Below are positions 18,541 through 26,998 of a stretch of DNA of 56,164 bases, in pieces. The DNA comes from Bradyrhizobium hipponense (lineage in GTDB: Bacteria; Pseudomonadota; Alphaproteobacteria; Rhizobiales; Xanthobacteraceae). The translations under genes were made by a program, and so were the position numbers. Positions within the stretch are counted from its first letter, which is position 1; each line of letters opens with the position of its first letter. Location of the stretch: NCBI RefSeq assembly GCF_008123965.1, contig NZ_VSTH01000132.1:1-56164 (forward strand), in the 5' to 3' direction. Below the pieces are notes generated by a model. It was not told where the DNA came from, made no database searches, and saw nothing but the letters and a program-made list of their open reading frames with translations.

Positions 18541-20616
18541 TCACTCCGCTGCGGTCAGCATCTGCCCGGAGGCAAGCCGCGAGCATTCCGCCATCACGGC
18601 GGACGCACGCGCGATTGGGTTGGTCAAATAGAAGTCCTCGACGAGCGGCTTGAACGGCGCCTTCTCCGTCGTGCCGCCCTTCCCCGCCAGCTTCTTGATC
18701 TGGTCGGCGGAGCCGGCCTCGATCTGGTCGAGACGGATCAAATGGGGCACCGCCTTGAAGATCGCCTGGCGCAACGCGGACAGCGAGTCATAGCCGAGCT
18801 TCTTGCCGAGCGCCTCCGACAGCGCGCGGACGATCGCCCAATCCTCGCGGGCCTCGCCCGGCGGGAACGCGGCGCGGCCGGTCATCTGCACGCGACCTTC
18901 GGTGTTGACGTAGATCGCGGACTTCTCGGTGTAGGCGGCCGCCGGCAGGATCACGTCGGCGCGATGCGCGCCTCGGTCGCCATGGGTGCCGATATAGACG
19001 ACGAAGGTGCCGTCCGGCGCCTTGATCTCGTCGGCGCCGAGCAGGAACAGCAAATCCAGCGTACCGAACGTCGTCATCTGCGCCGCATTCAGCCCGCCGG
19101 GACCAGCAACGAAGCCGATATCGAGCGCGCCGACACGCGAGGCGCTCTCGTGCAGCACGCCAAAGCCGTTCCAGTCGTCCTTGACCGCGCCGACATCGAG
19201 CGCAAGCTTGGCGGCGCCGGCGAGAATGGCGGCACCGTCATGACGCGAGGCTGCGCCCGCGCCGACCAAAATGATCGGATGCTTGGCGGTCTTCAGCACG
19301 TCCATGAAGGAGTGCTTGCCGGCCGCGAGATCGCCGAGCGTGTCAGTTCCCGCCCCGAGATGATCGTAATCGTAAGTCAGATCGGCCTTGGCACCGATCA
19401 CGCCGATCTTGAAGCCACCGGCACGCCAGCGCTTGCGGATGCGGGCGTTGAACACGGCCGCCTCCTTGCGCGGATTGGCGCCGATGATCAGCAGCGCGTC
19501 GGCCTGCTCGACGCCCACCAGGGTCGGATTGAAGATGTAGGAGCCGCGGCCGAGCGCGGGATCGAAGGCATCGCCGCCCTGCACGGCCAGATTGGCCGAG
19601 CCGTATTTGCCGAGCAGGTCCTTCAGCGCGAACATCTCTTCGACGCCGGCGAGATCGCCCGCGATCGCGCCGATCCGCTTGCCGTCGGTGCGCGCCGCCT
19701 TGGCGGCGATCGCGGCAAAGGCCTCCGGCCAGTTCGCCGCGCGCAGCTTGCCGGCTTCGCGGATATAGGGCCGGTCGAGACGCTGGGTGCGCAGGCCGTC
19801 GACGACGTGACGGGTCTTGTCGGAGATCCACTCCTCGTTCACGGCCTCGTTGATGCGCGGCAGGATGCGCATCACCTCGCGGCCGCGGGTATCGACCCGG
19901 ATCGCCGAGCCAATGCCGTCCATTACGTCGATCGACTGGGTCTTGCCCAGCTCCCACGGGCGGGCGGCGAAGGCGTAAGGCTTCGACGTCAGCGCGCCGA
20001 CCGGGCAGATGTCGACGAGGTTGCCCTGGAGTTCCGAGCTCAGCGCGTGCTCAAGATAGGTCGTGATCTCCATGTCCTCGCCGCGGCCGGTGGCGCCCAT
20101 CTCGGGAGCGCCGGCGACTTCCGCCGAGAAGCGGACGCAGCGCGTGCACTGGATGCAGCGGTTCATCGAGGTCTTGACCAGCGCGCCGAGATATTTGTCC
20201 TCGACCGCGCGCTTGTTCTCGGCGAAGCGGCTGGTGTCGACACCATAGCCCATCGCCTGGTCCTGGAGATCGCACTCGCCGCCCTGGTCGCAGATCGGGC
20301 AGTCCAGCGGATGGTTGATCAGCAGGAATTCCATCACGCCTTCGCGCGCCTTCTTCACCATCGGCGAACGGGTGGAGATTTCCGGCGGCTCGCCCTTGGG
20401 ACCCGGACGGCAATCGCGCACGCCCCAGGCGCAGCTGGCGACCGGCTTCGGGCCGCCCTTCACTTCGACGAGGCACATCCGGCAATTGCCGGCGATCGAC
20501 AGCCGCTCGTGATAGCAGAAGCGCGGAATCTCGGCGCCGGCGGCTTCGCACGCCTGGAGCAGCGTGTACTCCGGCGGGACATCGATCTCTTTGCCGTCGA
20601 TGATGAGCTTGGTCAT
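18541..20616 (-). CDS. nuoG: NADH-quinone oxidoreductase subunit G
   Basis: Peripheral-arm 75-kDa-type subunit, 691 residues, the mitochondrial length. The N-terminal [2Fe-2S] domain has RFCYHERLSIAGNCRMCLVE, then the HxxxCxxCxxxxxC site HPLDCPICDQGGECDLQDQ for N5 and CIQCTRCVRF with a distant CPVGALTSKP for N4. The molybdopterin-oxidoreductase-like C-terminal domain follows (SAIRVDTRGREVMRILPR). The extra N7 cluster of E. coli NuoG is not obvious. Starts 5 nt after nuoF. Confidence 0.97.
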   Translation of the reverse strand: MTKLIIDGKEIDVPPEYTLLQACEAAGAEIPRFCYHERLSIAGNCRMCLVEVKGGPKPVASCAWGVRDCRPGPKGEPPEISTRSPMVKKAREGVMEFLLINHPLDCPICDQGGECDLQDQAMGYGVDTSRFAENKRAVEDKYLGALVKTSMNRCIQCTRCVRFSAEVAGAPEMGATGRGEDMEITTYLEHALSSELQGNLVDICPVGALTSKPYAFAARPWELGKTQSIDVMDGIGSAIRVDTRGREVMRILPRINEAVNEEWISDKTRHVVDGLRTQRLDRPYIREAGKLRAANWPEAFAAIAAKAARTDGKRIGAIAGDLAGVEEMFALKDLLGKYGSANLAVQGGDAFDPALGRGSYIFNPTLVGVEQADALLIIGANPRKEAAVFNARIRKRWRAGGFKIGVIGAKADLTYDYDHLGAGTDTLGDLAAGKHSFMDVLKTAKHPIILVGAGAASRHDGAAILAGAAKLALDVGAVKDDWNGFGVLHESASRVGALDIGFVAGPGGLNAAQMTTFGTLDLLFLLGADEIKAPDGTFVVYIGTHGDRGAHRADVILPAAAYTEKSAIYVNTEGRVQMTGRAAFPPGEAREDWAIVRALSEALGKKLGYDSLSALRQAIFKAVPHLIRLDQIEAGSADQIKKLAGKGGTTEKAPFKPLVEDFYLTNPIARASAVMAECSRLASGQMLTAAE

Positions 20617-20621
20617 TCTTC

Positions 20622-21947
20622 CTACTCCGCCGCGACCATGTTCACGGGATCGCGGACGCCGATATCGTCAATGTCGGCCTGGTGCGAATACTGGTCGATG
20701 CGCGCTTCGATCTCATGACGGAAATGCGCGATCAGGCCCTGGATCGGCCAGGCGGCTGCATCGCCGAGCGCGCAGATGGTGTGGCCCTCGACCTGTTTTG
20801 TCACTTCCAGCAGCATGTCGATTTCGCGCTTGTGGGCGCGGCCTTCGGCCATGCGAGAAAGCACGCGCCACATCCAGCCGGTGCCCTCGCGGCAGGGCGT
20901 GCACTGGCCGCAGCTCTCGTGCTTGTAGAAATAGGAGATGCGGGCAATCGCACGGATCAAATCGGTCGACTTGTCCATCACGATCACGGCCGCGGTGCCG
21001 AGGCCCGAGCGCAGCTTGCTCAGACTGTCGAAATCCATCGGCGTGTCGATGATCTGCTCGGCCGGCACCATGCGCACCGAGGAGCCGCCGGGGATCACGG
21101 CCTTGAGGTTGTCCCAGCCGCCGCGGATGCCGCCGCAATGCTTCTCGATCAGCTCACGGAACGGAATGCCCATGGCCTCTTCGACGTTGCAGGGCCGCTC
21201 GACATGGCCGGAGATGCAGAACAGTTTTGTGCCGACATTGTTCGGACGGCCAATCCCGGCGAACCAGGCCGCGCCACGGCGCAGGATGTCCGGCGCAACC
21301 GCGATGGACTCGACATTGTTGACGGTGGTCGGACAGCCGAACAGGCCGACATTCGCCGGGAACGGCGGCTTCAGCCGCGGCTGGCCCTTCTTGCCCTCGA
21401 GGCTTTCGAGCAGCGCAGTCTCCTCGCCGCAGATATAGGCGCCGGCGCCGTGGGCGACATAGATGTCGAACGGCCAGCCATTGATATTGTCCTTGCCGAC
21501 CAGCTTGGCCTCATAGGCCTGGTCGATCGCGGCTTGAAGATGCTCGCGCTCGCGGATGAACTCGCCGCGGACATAGATGTAGCAGGCATGTGCGTTCATC
21601 GCGCAGCTTGCGATCAGGCAGCCCTCGATCAAGAGATGCGGATCGTGCCGCATGATCTCGCGATCCTTGCAGGTGCCGGGCTCGGACTCGTCAGCATTGA
21701 CGACGAGATAGCTCGGCCGCCCGTCGGTCGATTCCTTCGGCATGAACGACCATTTCAGCCCGGTCGGGAAGCCGGCGCCACCGCGGCCGCGCAGGCCCGA
21801 CGCCTTCATCTCGTTGATGATCCAGTCACGGCCCTTATCGATAATATTCTTCGTACCATCCCAGGCGCCGCGGCGCCGCGCGCCCTCGAGCCCCCAGTCG
21901 TGGAGGCCGTAGAGGTTCTTGAAGATGCGGTCCTTGTCCTCGAGCAT
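20622..21947 (-). CDS. nuoF: NADH-quinone oxidoreductase subunit F (NADH-binding)
   Basis: 51-kDa-type subunit that oxidises NADH through FMN and cluster N3, 441 residues. GLRGRGGAGFPTGLKWSFMP is the NADH/FMN glycine-rich site, YLVVNADESEPGTCKDRE contacts FMN, and SCGQCTPCREGTGW with the later HTICALGDAAAWP gives the four cysteines of N3. It follows the small membrane-protein gene by 15 nt, whereas in most nuo operons it directly follows nuoE. Confidence 0.97.
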   Translation of the reverse strand: MLEDKDRIFKNLYGLHDWGLEGARRRGAWDGTKNIIDKGRDWIINEMKASGLRGRGGAGFPTGLKWSFMPKESTDGRPSYLVVNADESEPGTCKDREIMRHDPHLLIEGCLIASCAMNAHACYIYVRGEFIREREHLQAAIDQAYEAKLVGKDNINGWPFDIYVAHGAGAYICGEETALLESLEGKKGQPRLKPPFPANVGLFGCPTTVNNVESIAVAPDILRRGAAWFAGIGRPNNVGTKLFCISGHVERPCNVEEAMGIPFRELIEKHCGGIRGGWDNLKAVIPGGSSVRMVPAEQIIDTPMDFDSLSKLRSGLGTAAVIVMDKSTDLIRAIARISYFYKHESCGQCTPCREGTGWMWRVLSRMAEGRAHKREIDMLLEVTKQVEGHTICALGDAAAWPIQGLIAHFRHEIEARIDQYSHQADIDDIGVRDPVNMVAAE

Positions 21948-21962
21948 TTCAGTGCTTTCCGA

Positions 21963-22127
21963 TCAACGGTTGGCTTGCTTGTAGGCAAGCCCGGCGGCGC
22001 AGACGGCGAAGGTCAGCGCCCAGAGCAGACTGGATTCCAGCGACGCGTTCATTACGAAGCGCTGAAGCAGGAAAATGAACGTGGCCGCCACCGCGGCATG
22101 CATGGCGATGAAGCCCCATTTCTTCAT
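21963..22127 (-). CDS. Small membrane protein inside the nuo operon
   Basis: 54 residues starting MKKWGFIAMHAAVAATFIFL, with two likely membrane helices (GFIAMHAAVAATFIFLLQRF and SSLLWALTFAVCAAGLAYKQ) and a basic C-terminus ending KQANR. The start at 22127 has an excellent GGAGGGG nine nt upstream. An in-frame ATG at 22169 overlapping the nuoE TGA (TGATG) also has GAAGGAG before it and would add 14 polar residues; both starts may be used. It lies between nuoE and nuoF with operon-like spacing. No family is recognised. It could be an accessory or assembly protein of complex I; that rests on position only. Confidence 0.7.
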   Translation of the reverse strand: MKKWGFIAMHAAVAATFIFLLQRFVMNASLESSLLWALTFAVCAAGLAYKQANR

Positions 22128-22168
22128 GGCGACGCCCCTCCCCGCTCCGGGTCTCGCGAGATCACCCA

Positions 22169-22780
22169 TCAGGTGGTCTCCTTCAGCGTGGTCGGCCCGC
22201 CGATCGGCGCCGAGAACTGGCGGCCGTTCTGCGGACCGGGCTTGGGCGGATTGCCCGAAGCAAAGCCGTCGAGCACTTTGCCAAAGCTCTCCTTGGTCAG
22301 GTCCTCATAGGTGTCCTTGCCGATCAAGACCATCGGCGCGTTCACGCAGGCCCCAAGGCACTCCACCTCTTCCCAACTGAAATTGCCGTCCTTGGAGAGA
22401 TGGAAGGGATCGTGATGGATCCGGCTCTCGCAGACGTGGATCAGATCCTCCGCGCCGCGCAGCCGGCACGGCGTGGTGCCGCAGACCTGGACGTGGGCCT
22501 TCTTGCCGACGGGGGCGAGCTGGAACATCGTGTAGAAGGTCGCGACCTCGAGCACGCGGATATAGGGCATGTCGAGCATGTCGGCGACGACGCGGATCGC
22601 GGCTTCCGAGACCCAGCCCTCGTGCTGTTCCTGCGCGCGCCAGAGGATCGCGATCACGGCCGAAGCCTGGCGTCCGGCCGGATATTTCGCGATCTGCTGC
22701 TTGGCGAACGCAAGGTTTTCCTCCGTGAACGCAAAGCTCGCGGGCTGGACTTCCTTCGGTGCTAGTCGGCGGACGGACAT
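22169..22780 (-). CDS. nuoE: NADH-quinone oxidoreductase subunit E
   Basis: 24-kDa-type subunit with the [2Fe-2S] cluster N1a in a thioredoxin-like fold, 203 residues. The four cysteines are seen as VCGTTPCRLRG and ECLGACVNAP, separated by about 40 residues. The N-terminal helical domain contains PAGRQASAVIAILWRAQEQ. Starts 12 nt after the methyltransferase gene. Confidence 0.97.
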   Translation of the reverse strand: MSVRRLAPKEVQPASFAFTEENLAFAKQQIAKYPAGRQASAVIAILWRAQEQHEGWVSEAAIRVVADMLDMPYIRVLEVATFYTMFQLAPVGKKAHVQVCGTTPCRLRGAEDLIHVCESRIHHDPFHLSKDGNFSWEEVECLGACVNAPMVLIGKDTYEDLTKESFGKVLDGFASGNPPKPGPQNGRQFSAPIGGPTTLKETT

Positions 22781-22792
22781 CTGTTCAATCTC

Positions 22793-23752
22793 TCACTGCA
22801 GGCGGCGCGCGGTTTTCGCATTCAAGGCATTGATCCTGTCCTGCCAGAATGCGCTTGCGGTGCCGAAAACGTTGTAGCCGACGTGGGTCGAGACCTTGAT
22901 GCGATCGAGGATCGACAGCTCGGTCACGGTCTCCATCCGGTTGCTGCGCGGATCGAACACGATCAGCTTCAGCGGAGTCTGTTCGAGGATGAAGCGCGAC
23001 ACCGCGTGGGTCGGATCGCTGCCGTGCTCCTCGCACATGATGACGCTGTCGGCCTGAAGCAGCCGGGCGCCGCCCTTGATAGCCTCGATCTCGACGCCTT
23101 CGACGTCGAGCTTGATCAGGTATTTGCCGCTTGGAGCGACCTTGCCGTCATCGATCAGGTTATCGAGCGCAATGACCGGTACTTCCTCGCCCACCGAACT
23201 ATCGCCGGCGATGCTGAAAGCCTCGTGCTTGGTGCCGGACAGCCGCGCACTGCCGCGGGCCGCGCCGATCGCACATTTCAGGGTCTCGAAACGGTTGCCG
23301 TTGACGCGCGCGTTGTTGGCAAGCTTCGGATAGTTCTGCCCCGACGGCTCGATCGCGATCGCCTTGTGGGCGCCGAACGGCTTGCTCGAGACCAGCACCG
23401 ACCAGTAGCCGTAATTGGCGCCGCAATCGAGCAGCGTGTAGTCGACGTCGAGGGAGTCCACGAACAACAGCTCGAGCTCGTCCTCGTAATTGTAGGAGCG
23501 GTTGAGCAGCTTGCTCCAATAGCCGTCGCCATAGGGAAATTCGAACACGGCGTCGGGGTTGAGCTTGATCGCGATGTTGCGCTCGGGCAGTGTTTTCCGC
23601 AGCAGGTTGGCGCAGGCGATGTAGCCCATATGCGAGAAGTGCGACGAGATCTTCGATCCCGTCATGAGCGCCAAGGCAGCCGTCCGCTCCCACAGGTTGG
23701 CCCCTTCAAGGGCCCCCGAGGCACGGTCAAACTGGATCGGCGCCTGCGCCAT
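22793..23752 (-). CDS. FkbM-family SAM-dependent methyltransferase inside the nuo operon
   Basis: 319 residues. A SAM-binding glycine motif TLLDCGANYGYWSVLVSS lies at about residues 106-123, an acidic second motif IAIEPSG near 132-138, and the FkbM hallmark IKLDVEGVEIEAIKGG at 213-228. The N-terminal 100 residues contain a conserved-looking FPYGDGYWSKLLNRSYNYED stretch and no signal peptide. ATG 23752 overlaps the nuoD stop (TGATG), which argues that it is translated with complex I. FkbM proteins usually O-methylate sugars or polyketides; the substrate here is unknown. Modification of a complex I subunit or of a quinone-related molecule is conceivable but unsupported beyond the context. Confidence 0.88.
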   Translation of the reverse strand: MAQAPIQFDRASGALEGANLWERTAALALMTGSKISSHFSHMGYIACANLLRKTLPERNIAIKLNPDAVFEFPYGDGYWSKLLNRSYNYEDELELLFVDSLDVDYTLLDCGANYGYWSVLVSSKPFGAHKAIAIEPSGQNYPKLANNARVNGNRFETLKCAIGAARGSARLSGTKHEAFSIAGDSSVGEEVPVIALDNLIDDGKVAPSGKYLIKLDVEGVEIEAIKGGARLLQADSVIMCEEHGSDPTHAVSRFILEQTPLKLIVFDPRSNRMETVTELSILDRIKVSTHVGYNVFGTASAFWQDRINALNAKTARRLQ

Positions 23753-24948
23753 CACCGATCGACCTCTCCGAACACGATGTCGAGCGAGCCGAGGATCGCC
23801 GAGACGTCGGCGAGCAGGTGGCCGCGGCAGATGTGATCCATCGCCTGAAGATGCGCAAAGCCGGGCGCGCGGATCTTGCACTTGTAGGGCTTGTTGCTGC
23901 CGTCGGAGACGAGATAGACGCCGAATTCGCCCTTCGGCGCCTCGACCGCGGCATAGACCTCGCCGGCCGGGACGCGGACGCCTTCGGTGTAGAGCTTGAA
24001 GTGATGGATCAGCGCTTCCATCGAGCGCTTCATCTCGCCGCGGCGCGGCGGCGCGATCTTGTTGTCCTCGACGACGACGGGGCCCTGCCCGTCCGGCGCC
24101 TTCAGCTTCTGGAGGCACTGCTTCATGATGCGCACGGACTGGCGCATCTCTTCCATGCGGATCAGATAGCGGTCATAGCAGTCGCCGTTCTTGCCGATCG
24201 GGATGTCGAAATCCATTTCGGCGTAGCACTCATAGGGCTGCGACTTGCGCAGGTCCCAGGCCGCGCCCGAGCCGCGCACCATCACGCCCGAAAAACCCCA
24301 TTCCCAAGCTTGCTTCAGCGGCACCACGCCGATGTCGACGTTGCGCTGCTTGAAGATGCGGTTGCCGGTGAGCAGCCGGTCGAGATCGTCGACCACTTTC
24401 AGGAACGGATCGCACCAAGCCTCGATATCGTCGACCAGCTTCTGCGGCAGATCCTGGTGCACGCCGCCGACGCGGAAGAAGGCCGCATGCATGCGGCTGC
24501 CCGAGGCGCGCTCGTAGAACACCATCAGCTTCTCGCGCTCTTCAAAGCCCCACAGCGGCGGGGTGAGCGCGCCGACGTCCATCGCTTGCGTGGTGACGTT
24601 GAGCAGATGCGAGAGGATGCGGCCGATCTCGCAATAGAGCACGCGGATCAGCTGCGCACGGCGCGGCACCTCGATACCGAGCAGCTTTTCGGCGGCGAGG
24701 CAGAAGGCATGCTCCTGATTCATCGGCGCGACGTAGTCGAGCCGGTCGAAATACGGGATCGCCTGGAGGTAGGTCTTCTGCTCGATCAGCTTCTCGGTGC
24801 CGCGGTGAAGCAGGCCGATATGCGGGTCGACGCGCTCCACCACTTCTCCGTCCAGCTCGAGCACCAGGCGCAACACGCCGTGTGCCGCCGGATGCTGCGG
24901 CCCGAAATTGATGGTGAAATTGCGGAGTTCTTGCGGTTGCTGGTTCAT
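23752..24948 (-). CDS. nuoD: NADH-quinone oxidoreductase subunit D
   Basis: 49-kDa-type subunit, related to hydrogenase large subunits, that forms the quinone-binding site with NuoB. 398 residues. NFGPQHPAAHGVLRLVLELD contains the quinone-site His, HIGLLHRGTEKLIE follows, and the later GVMVRGSGAAWDLRKSQPYE and C-terminal DIVFGEVDR are the conserved end. It is a separate gene, not fused to nuoC. Starts 2 nt after nuoC. Confidence 0.98.
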   Translation of the reverse strand: MNQQPQELRNFTINFGPQHPAAHGVLRLVLELDGEVVERVDPHIGLLHRGTEKLIEQKTYLQAIPYFDRLDYVAPMNQEHAFCLAAEKLLGIEVPRRAQLIRVLYCEIGRILSHLLNVTTQAMDVGALTPPLWGFEEREKLMVFYERASGSRMHAAFFRVGGVHQDLPQKLVDDIEAWCDPFLKVVDDLDRLLTGNRIFKQRNVDIGVVPLKQAWEWGFSGVMVRGSGAAWDLRKSQPYECYAEMDFDIPIGKNGDCYDRYLIRMEEMRQSVRIMKQCLQKLKAPDGQGPVVVEDNKIAPPRRGEMKRSMEALIHHFKLYTEGVRVPAGEVYAAVEAPKGEFGVYLVSDGSNKPYKCKIRAPGFAHLQAMDHICRGHLLADVSAILGSLDIVFGEVDR

Positions 24949-24950
24949 GC

Positions 24951-25565
24951 TCAGCTCTTCGGCCCCGCTTTTTCATCGCCTGGAAGGACCGGATAGTCGC
25001 CCCCCTCCCACGGCGAGAGGAAATCGAACTTGCGGAACTCCTGGTTGAGCCGCACCGGCTCGTAAACCACCCGCTTCTCCTGGTCGTCGTAGCGAACCTC
25101 GACGAAGCCGGTGAGCGGAAAGTCCTTGCGCAGCGGATGGCCTTCGAAACCGTAATCGGTCAAGAGGCGGCGCATGTCGGGATGGCCGACGAAGATCACG
25201 CCATAGAGGTCGTAGGCCTCGCGTTCGAACCAGTCGGCGCCGGGAAACACCTCGATCAGCGACGGCACCTGCGTGGTTTCGTCGGCCTGGGCCCTGAGCC
25301 GGATCCGCGTGTTCAGCGCCGGTGACAGGAAGTGATAGACCACGTCGAAACGCTTCTCGCGGTCGGGATAGTCCACCGCCGTGATGTCGGTGAAGTTGAT
25401 GAAGCGGCAATTCGGATCGTCGCGCAGGTACTTGACCACCTCGACGATCTTGCTGACCTCGACATCAACCGTGAGCTGGTTGAAGGCGACCGAGTGACCG
25501 GTGGCGGCGCCTGGCAGCGCGCTAACGATCGTTTGCCCAAGGGCGTCGAGCTTGCCATCGTCCAT
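24951..25565 (-). CDS. nuoC: NADH-quinone oxidoreductase subunit C
   Basis: 30-kDa-type peripheral subunit, 204 residues. The signature ERExYDxxGIxFxGHPDLRRI region appears as EREAYDLYGVIFVGHPDMR followed by LLTDYGFEGHPLRKDFPLTG. ATG 25565 (MDDGKLDALG) follows the nuoB stop by 11 nt; the longer open frame upstream lies in nuoB and is not used. Confidence 0.97.
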   Translation of the reverse strand: MDDGKLDALGQTIVSALPGAATGHSVAFNQLTVDVEVSKIVEVVKYLRDDPNCRFINFTDITAVDYPDREKRFDVVYHFLSPALNTRIRLRAQADETTQVPSLIEVFPGADWFEREAYDLYGVIFVGHPDMRRLLTDYGFEGHPLRKDFPLTGFVEVRYDDQEKRVVYEPVRLNQEFRKFDFLSPWEGGDYPVLPGDEKAGPKS

Positions 25566-25576
25566 GACGTAAAACC

Positions 25577-26164
25577 TTAGCGTTCGATGGTGCCGGTGCG
25601 CCGGATCTTCTTCTGAAGCAGCAGCACGCCGTAGAGCAGCGCTTCCGCGGTGGGCGGACAGCCCGGCACGTAGATGTCGATCGGCACGATGCGGTCGCAG
25701 CCGCGCACGACCGAGTAGGAATAGTGGTAGTAGCCGCCGCCATTGGCGCAGGAGCCCATCGAGATGACGTAGCGCGGCTCGGGCATCTGGTCGTAGACCT
25801 TGCGCAGCGCCGGGGCCATCTTGTTGGTCAAGGTGCCGGCAACGATCATCACGTCGGACTGCCGCGGCGAAGCGCGCGGGGCGAAGCCGAAGCGCTCGAT
25901 GTCGTAGCGCGGCATCGAAACCTGCATCATCTCGACAGCGCAGCAGGCAAGACCGAAGGTCATCCACATCAGCGAGCCGGTGCGCGCCCAGGTGATGAGA
26001 TCGTCGGTCGCAGCCACGAAGAAGCCCTTGTCGGACAGTTCGTGATTGACCTCGAGGAAGAACGGATCATTGGCCCCGACCGGCTTGCCGGTCGAAGGAT
26101 CCAGGATGCCCTTGGCGACCGGTGCGACGATCGGACCGGCGGACGGTGCAAGGTTCAATCCCAT
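25577..26164 (-). CDS. nuoB: NADH-quinone oxidoreductase subunit B
   Basis: PSST-type subunit carrying cluster N2, the last cluster before quinone, 195 residues. FGLACCAVEMMQ holds the tandem cysteines, MGSCANGGGYYHYSYSVVRG and VPIDIYVPGCPPTAEALLYG the other two. The 40 residues before LSDKGFFVAATDDLI are a Rhizobiales-type N-terminal extension. ATG 26164 overlaps the nuoA end by 10 nt. Confidence 0.97.
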   Translation of the reverse strand: MGLNLAPSAGPIVAPVAKGILDPSTGKPVGANDPFFLEVNHELSDKGFFVAATDDLITWARTGSLMWMTFGLACCAVEMMQVSMPRYDIERFGFAPRASPRQSDVMIVAGTLTNKMAPALRKVYDQMPEPRYVISMGSCANGGGYYHYSYSVVRGCDRIVPIDIYVPGCPPTAEALLYGVLLLQKKIRRTGTIER

Positions 26165-26520
26165 TCGAGCGCGCCTTTCTTCCATTCATAAGCGAACCCG
26201 ACCGTCAGCACGGCGAGGAACACGACCATGGACCAGAAGCCGGTCGCGCCAAGCTTGCCGAACGCCACCGCCCAGGGAAACAGGAACGCCACCTCGAGGT
26301 CGAAGATGATGAAGAGGATGGCGACCAGATAGAAGCGGACGTCGAACTTCATCCGGGCGTCGTCGAAGGCGTTGAAACCGCACTCATACGCCGACAGTTT
26401 TTCCGGGTCCGGCTGCTGGAACGCGACGACGAAGGGCGCGATCAGCAGCACCAGGCCGATGATAGCAGCTACCCCTATAAAGACGACGAGTGGAAGGTAG
26501 TTCTGTAGAATGCCGCTCAT
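26155..26520 (-). CDS. nuoA: NADH-quinone oxidoreductase subunit A
   Basis: First gene of the complex I operon, 121 residues, three helices. The KLSAYECGFNAFDDARMKFD loop with its conserved Cys sits in the quinone chamber, and RFYLVAILFIIFDLEVAFLF is the conserved second helix. ATG 26520 (MSGILQNYLP) has AAAGGG upstream. The 247 nt before it (26521-26767) should hold the operon promoter; no sharp -35/-10 pair could be named. Confidence 0.97.
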   Translation of the reverse strand: MSGILQNYLPLVVFIGVAAIIGLVLLIAPFVVAFQQPDPEKLSAYECGFNAFDDARMKFDVRFYLVAILFIIFDLEVAFLFPWAVAFGKLGATGFWSMVVFLAVLTVGFAYEWKKGALEWD

Positions 26521-26767
26521 TGACGAGCCCTTTTTCCCGCAGCCTCGGGACAGCCACGGATTCGTCGGATTTGGAATTATTCTGAGCCTTAGCGCAGTGC
26601 ACCAATGGGCGCAAGACACGCTCTTTTTAGGCCCTTTACCGCCCCCAGAACGGTAGAAATCCCGGAATCACCCCACGCTGGTATGGAGCAGATTGCCGAA
26701 GCCAGCAAGTGTGGCCGCAGTTTTGCAAGGTGGCAGTCCTGAGATTGCGACGCACAGGTCCCGGCAA

Positions 26768-26998
26768 CTACTTGCCGTGGAGCGTCTGCCCAAACTGCTC
26801 GGGTTTTTGGGTGCGGCGGCGCACCCAAACCCAGGCGATGAACACCACGGGGGCTCCCACCGTCACCCAGGCGACATATTGGCCAATCGCGCCCCAAAGC
26901 AATGCCGCCAGGAGACCTGTGATGGTCGCGCACGCGAACAGCATAGGTGCCGCAAAGACACGTATCCACAGGCGCGAGCGACCCCGGGAGCCATGCAT
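26768..26998 (-). CDS. Small membrane protein of the iron-uptake unit
   Basis: 76 residues with two membrane segments (IRVFAAPMLFACATITGLLA and IGQYVAWVTVGAPVVFIAWV) and a basic C-terminal tail RRRTQKPEQ. The ATG overlaps the TGA of the PepSY gene (TGATG), so it is translated with it. Small hydrophobic proteins of this sort often follow PepSY_TM genes beside TonB-dependent receptors; function unknown. Possibly a helper of the PepSY protein. Confidence 0.75.
   Translation of the reverse strand: MHGSRGRSRLWIRVFAAPMLFACATITGLLAALLWGAIGQYVAWVTVGAPVVFIAWVWVRRRTQKPEQFGQTLHGK

Noticed and set aside
18481..20718. 745-codon plus-strand open frame
   Set aside because: Lies exactly opposite nuoG, which has full cluster motifs; an antisense shadow.
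23818..24996. 392-codon plus-strand open frame
   Set aside because: Opposite nuoD; no motifs and Arg/Ala/His-rich composition typical of shadows.
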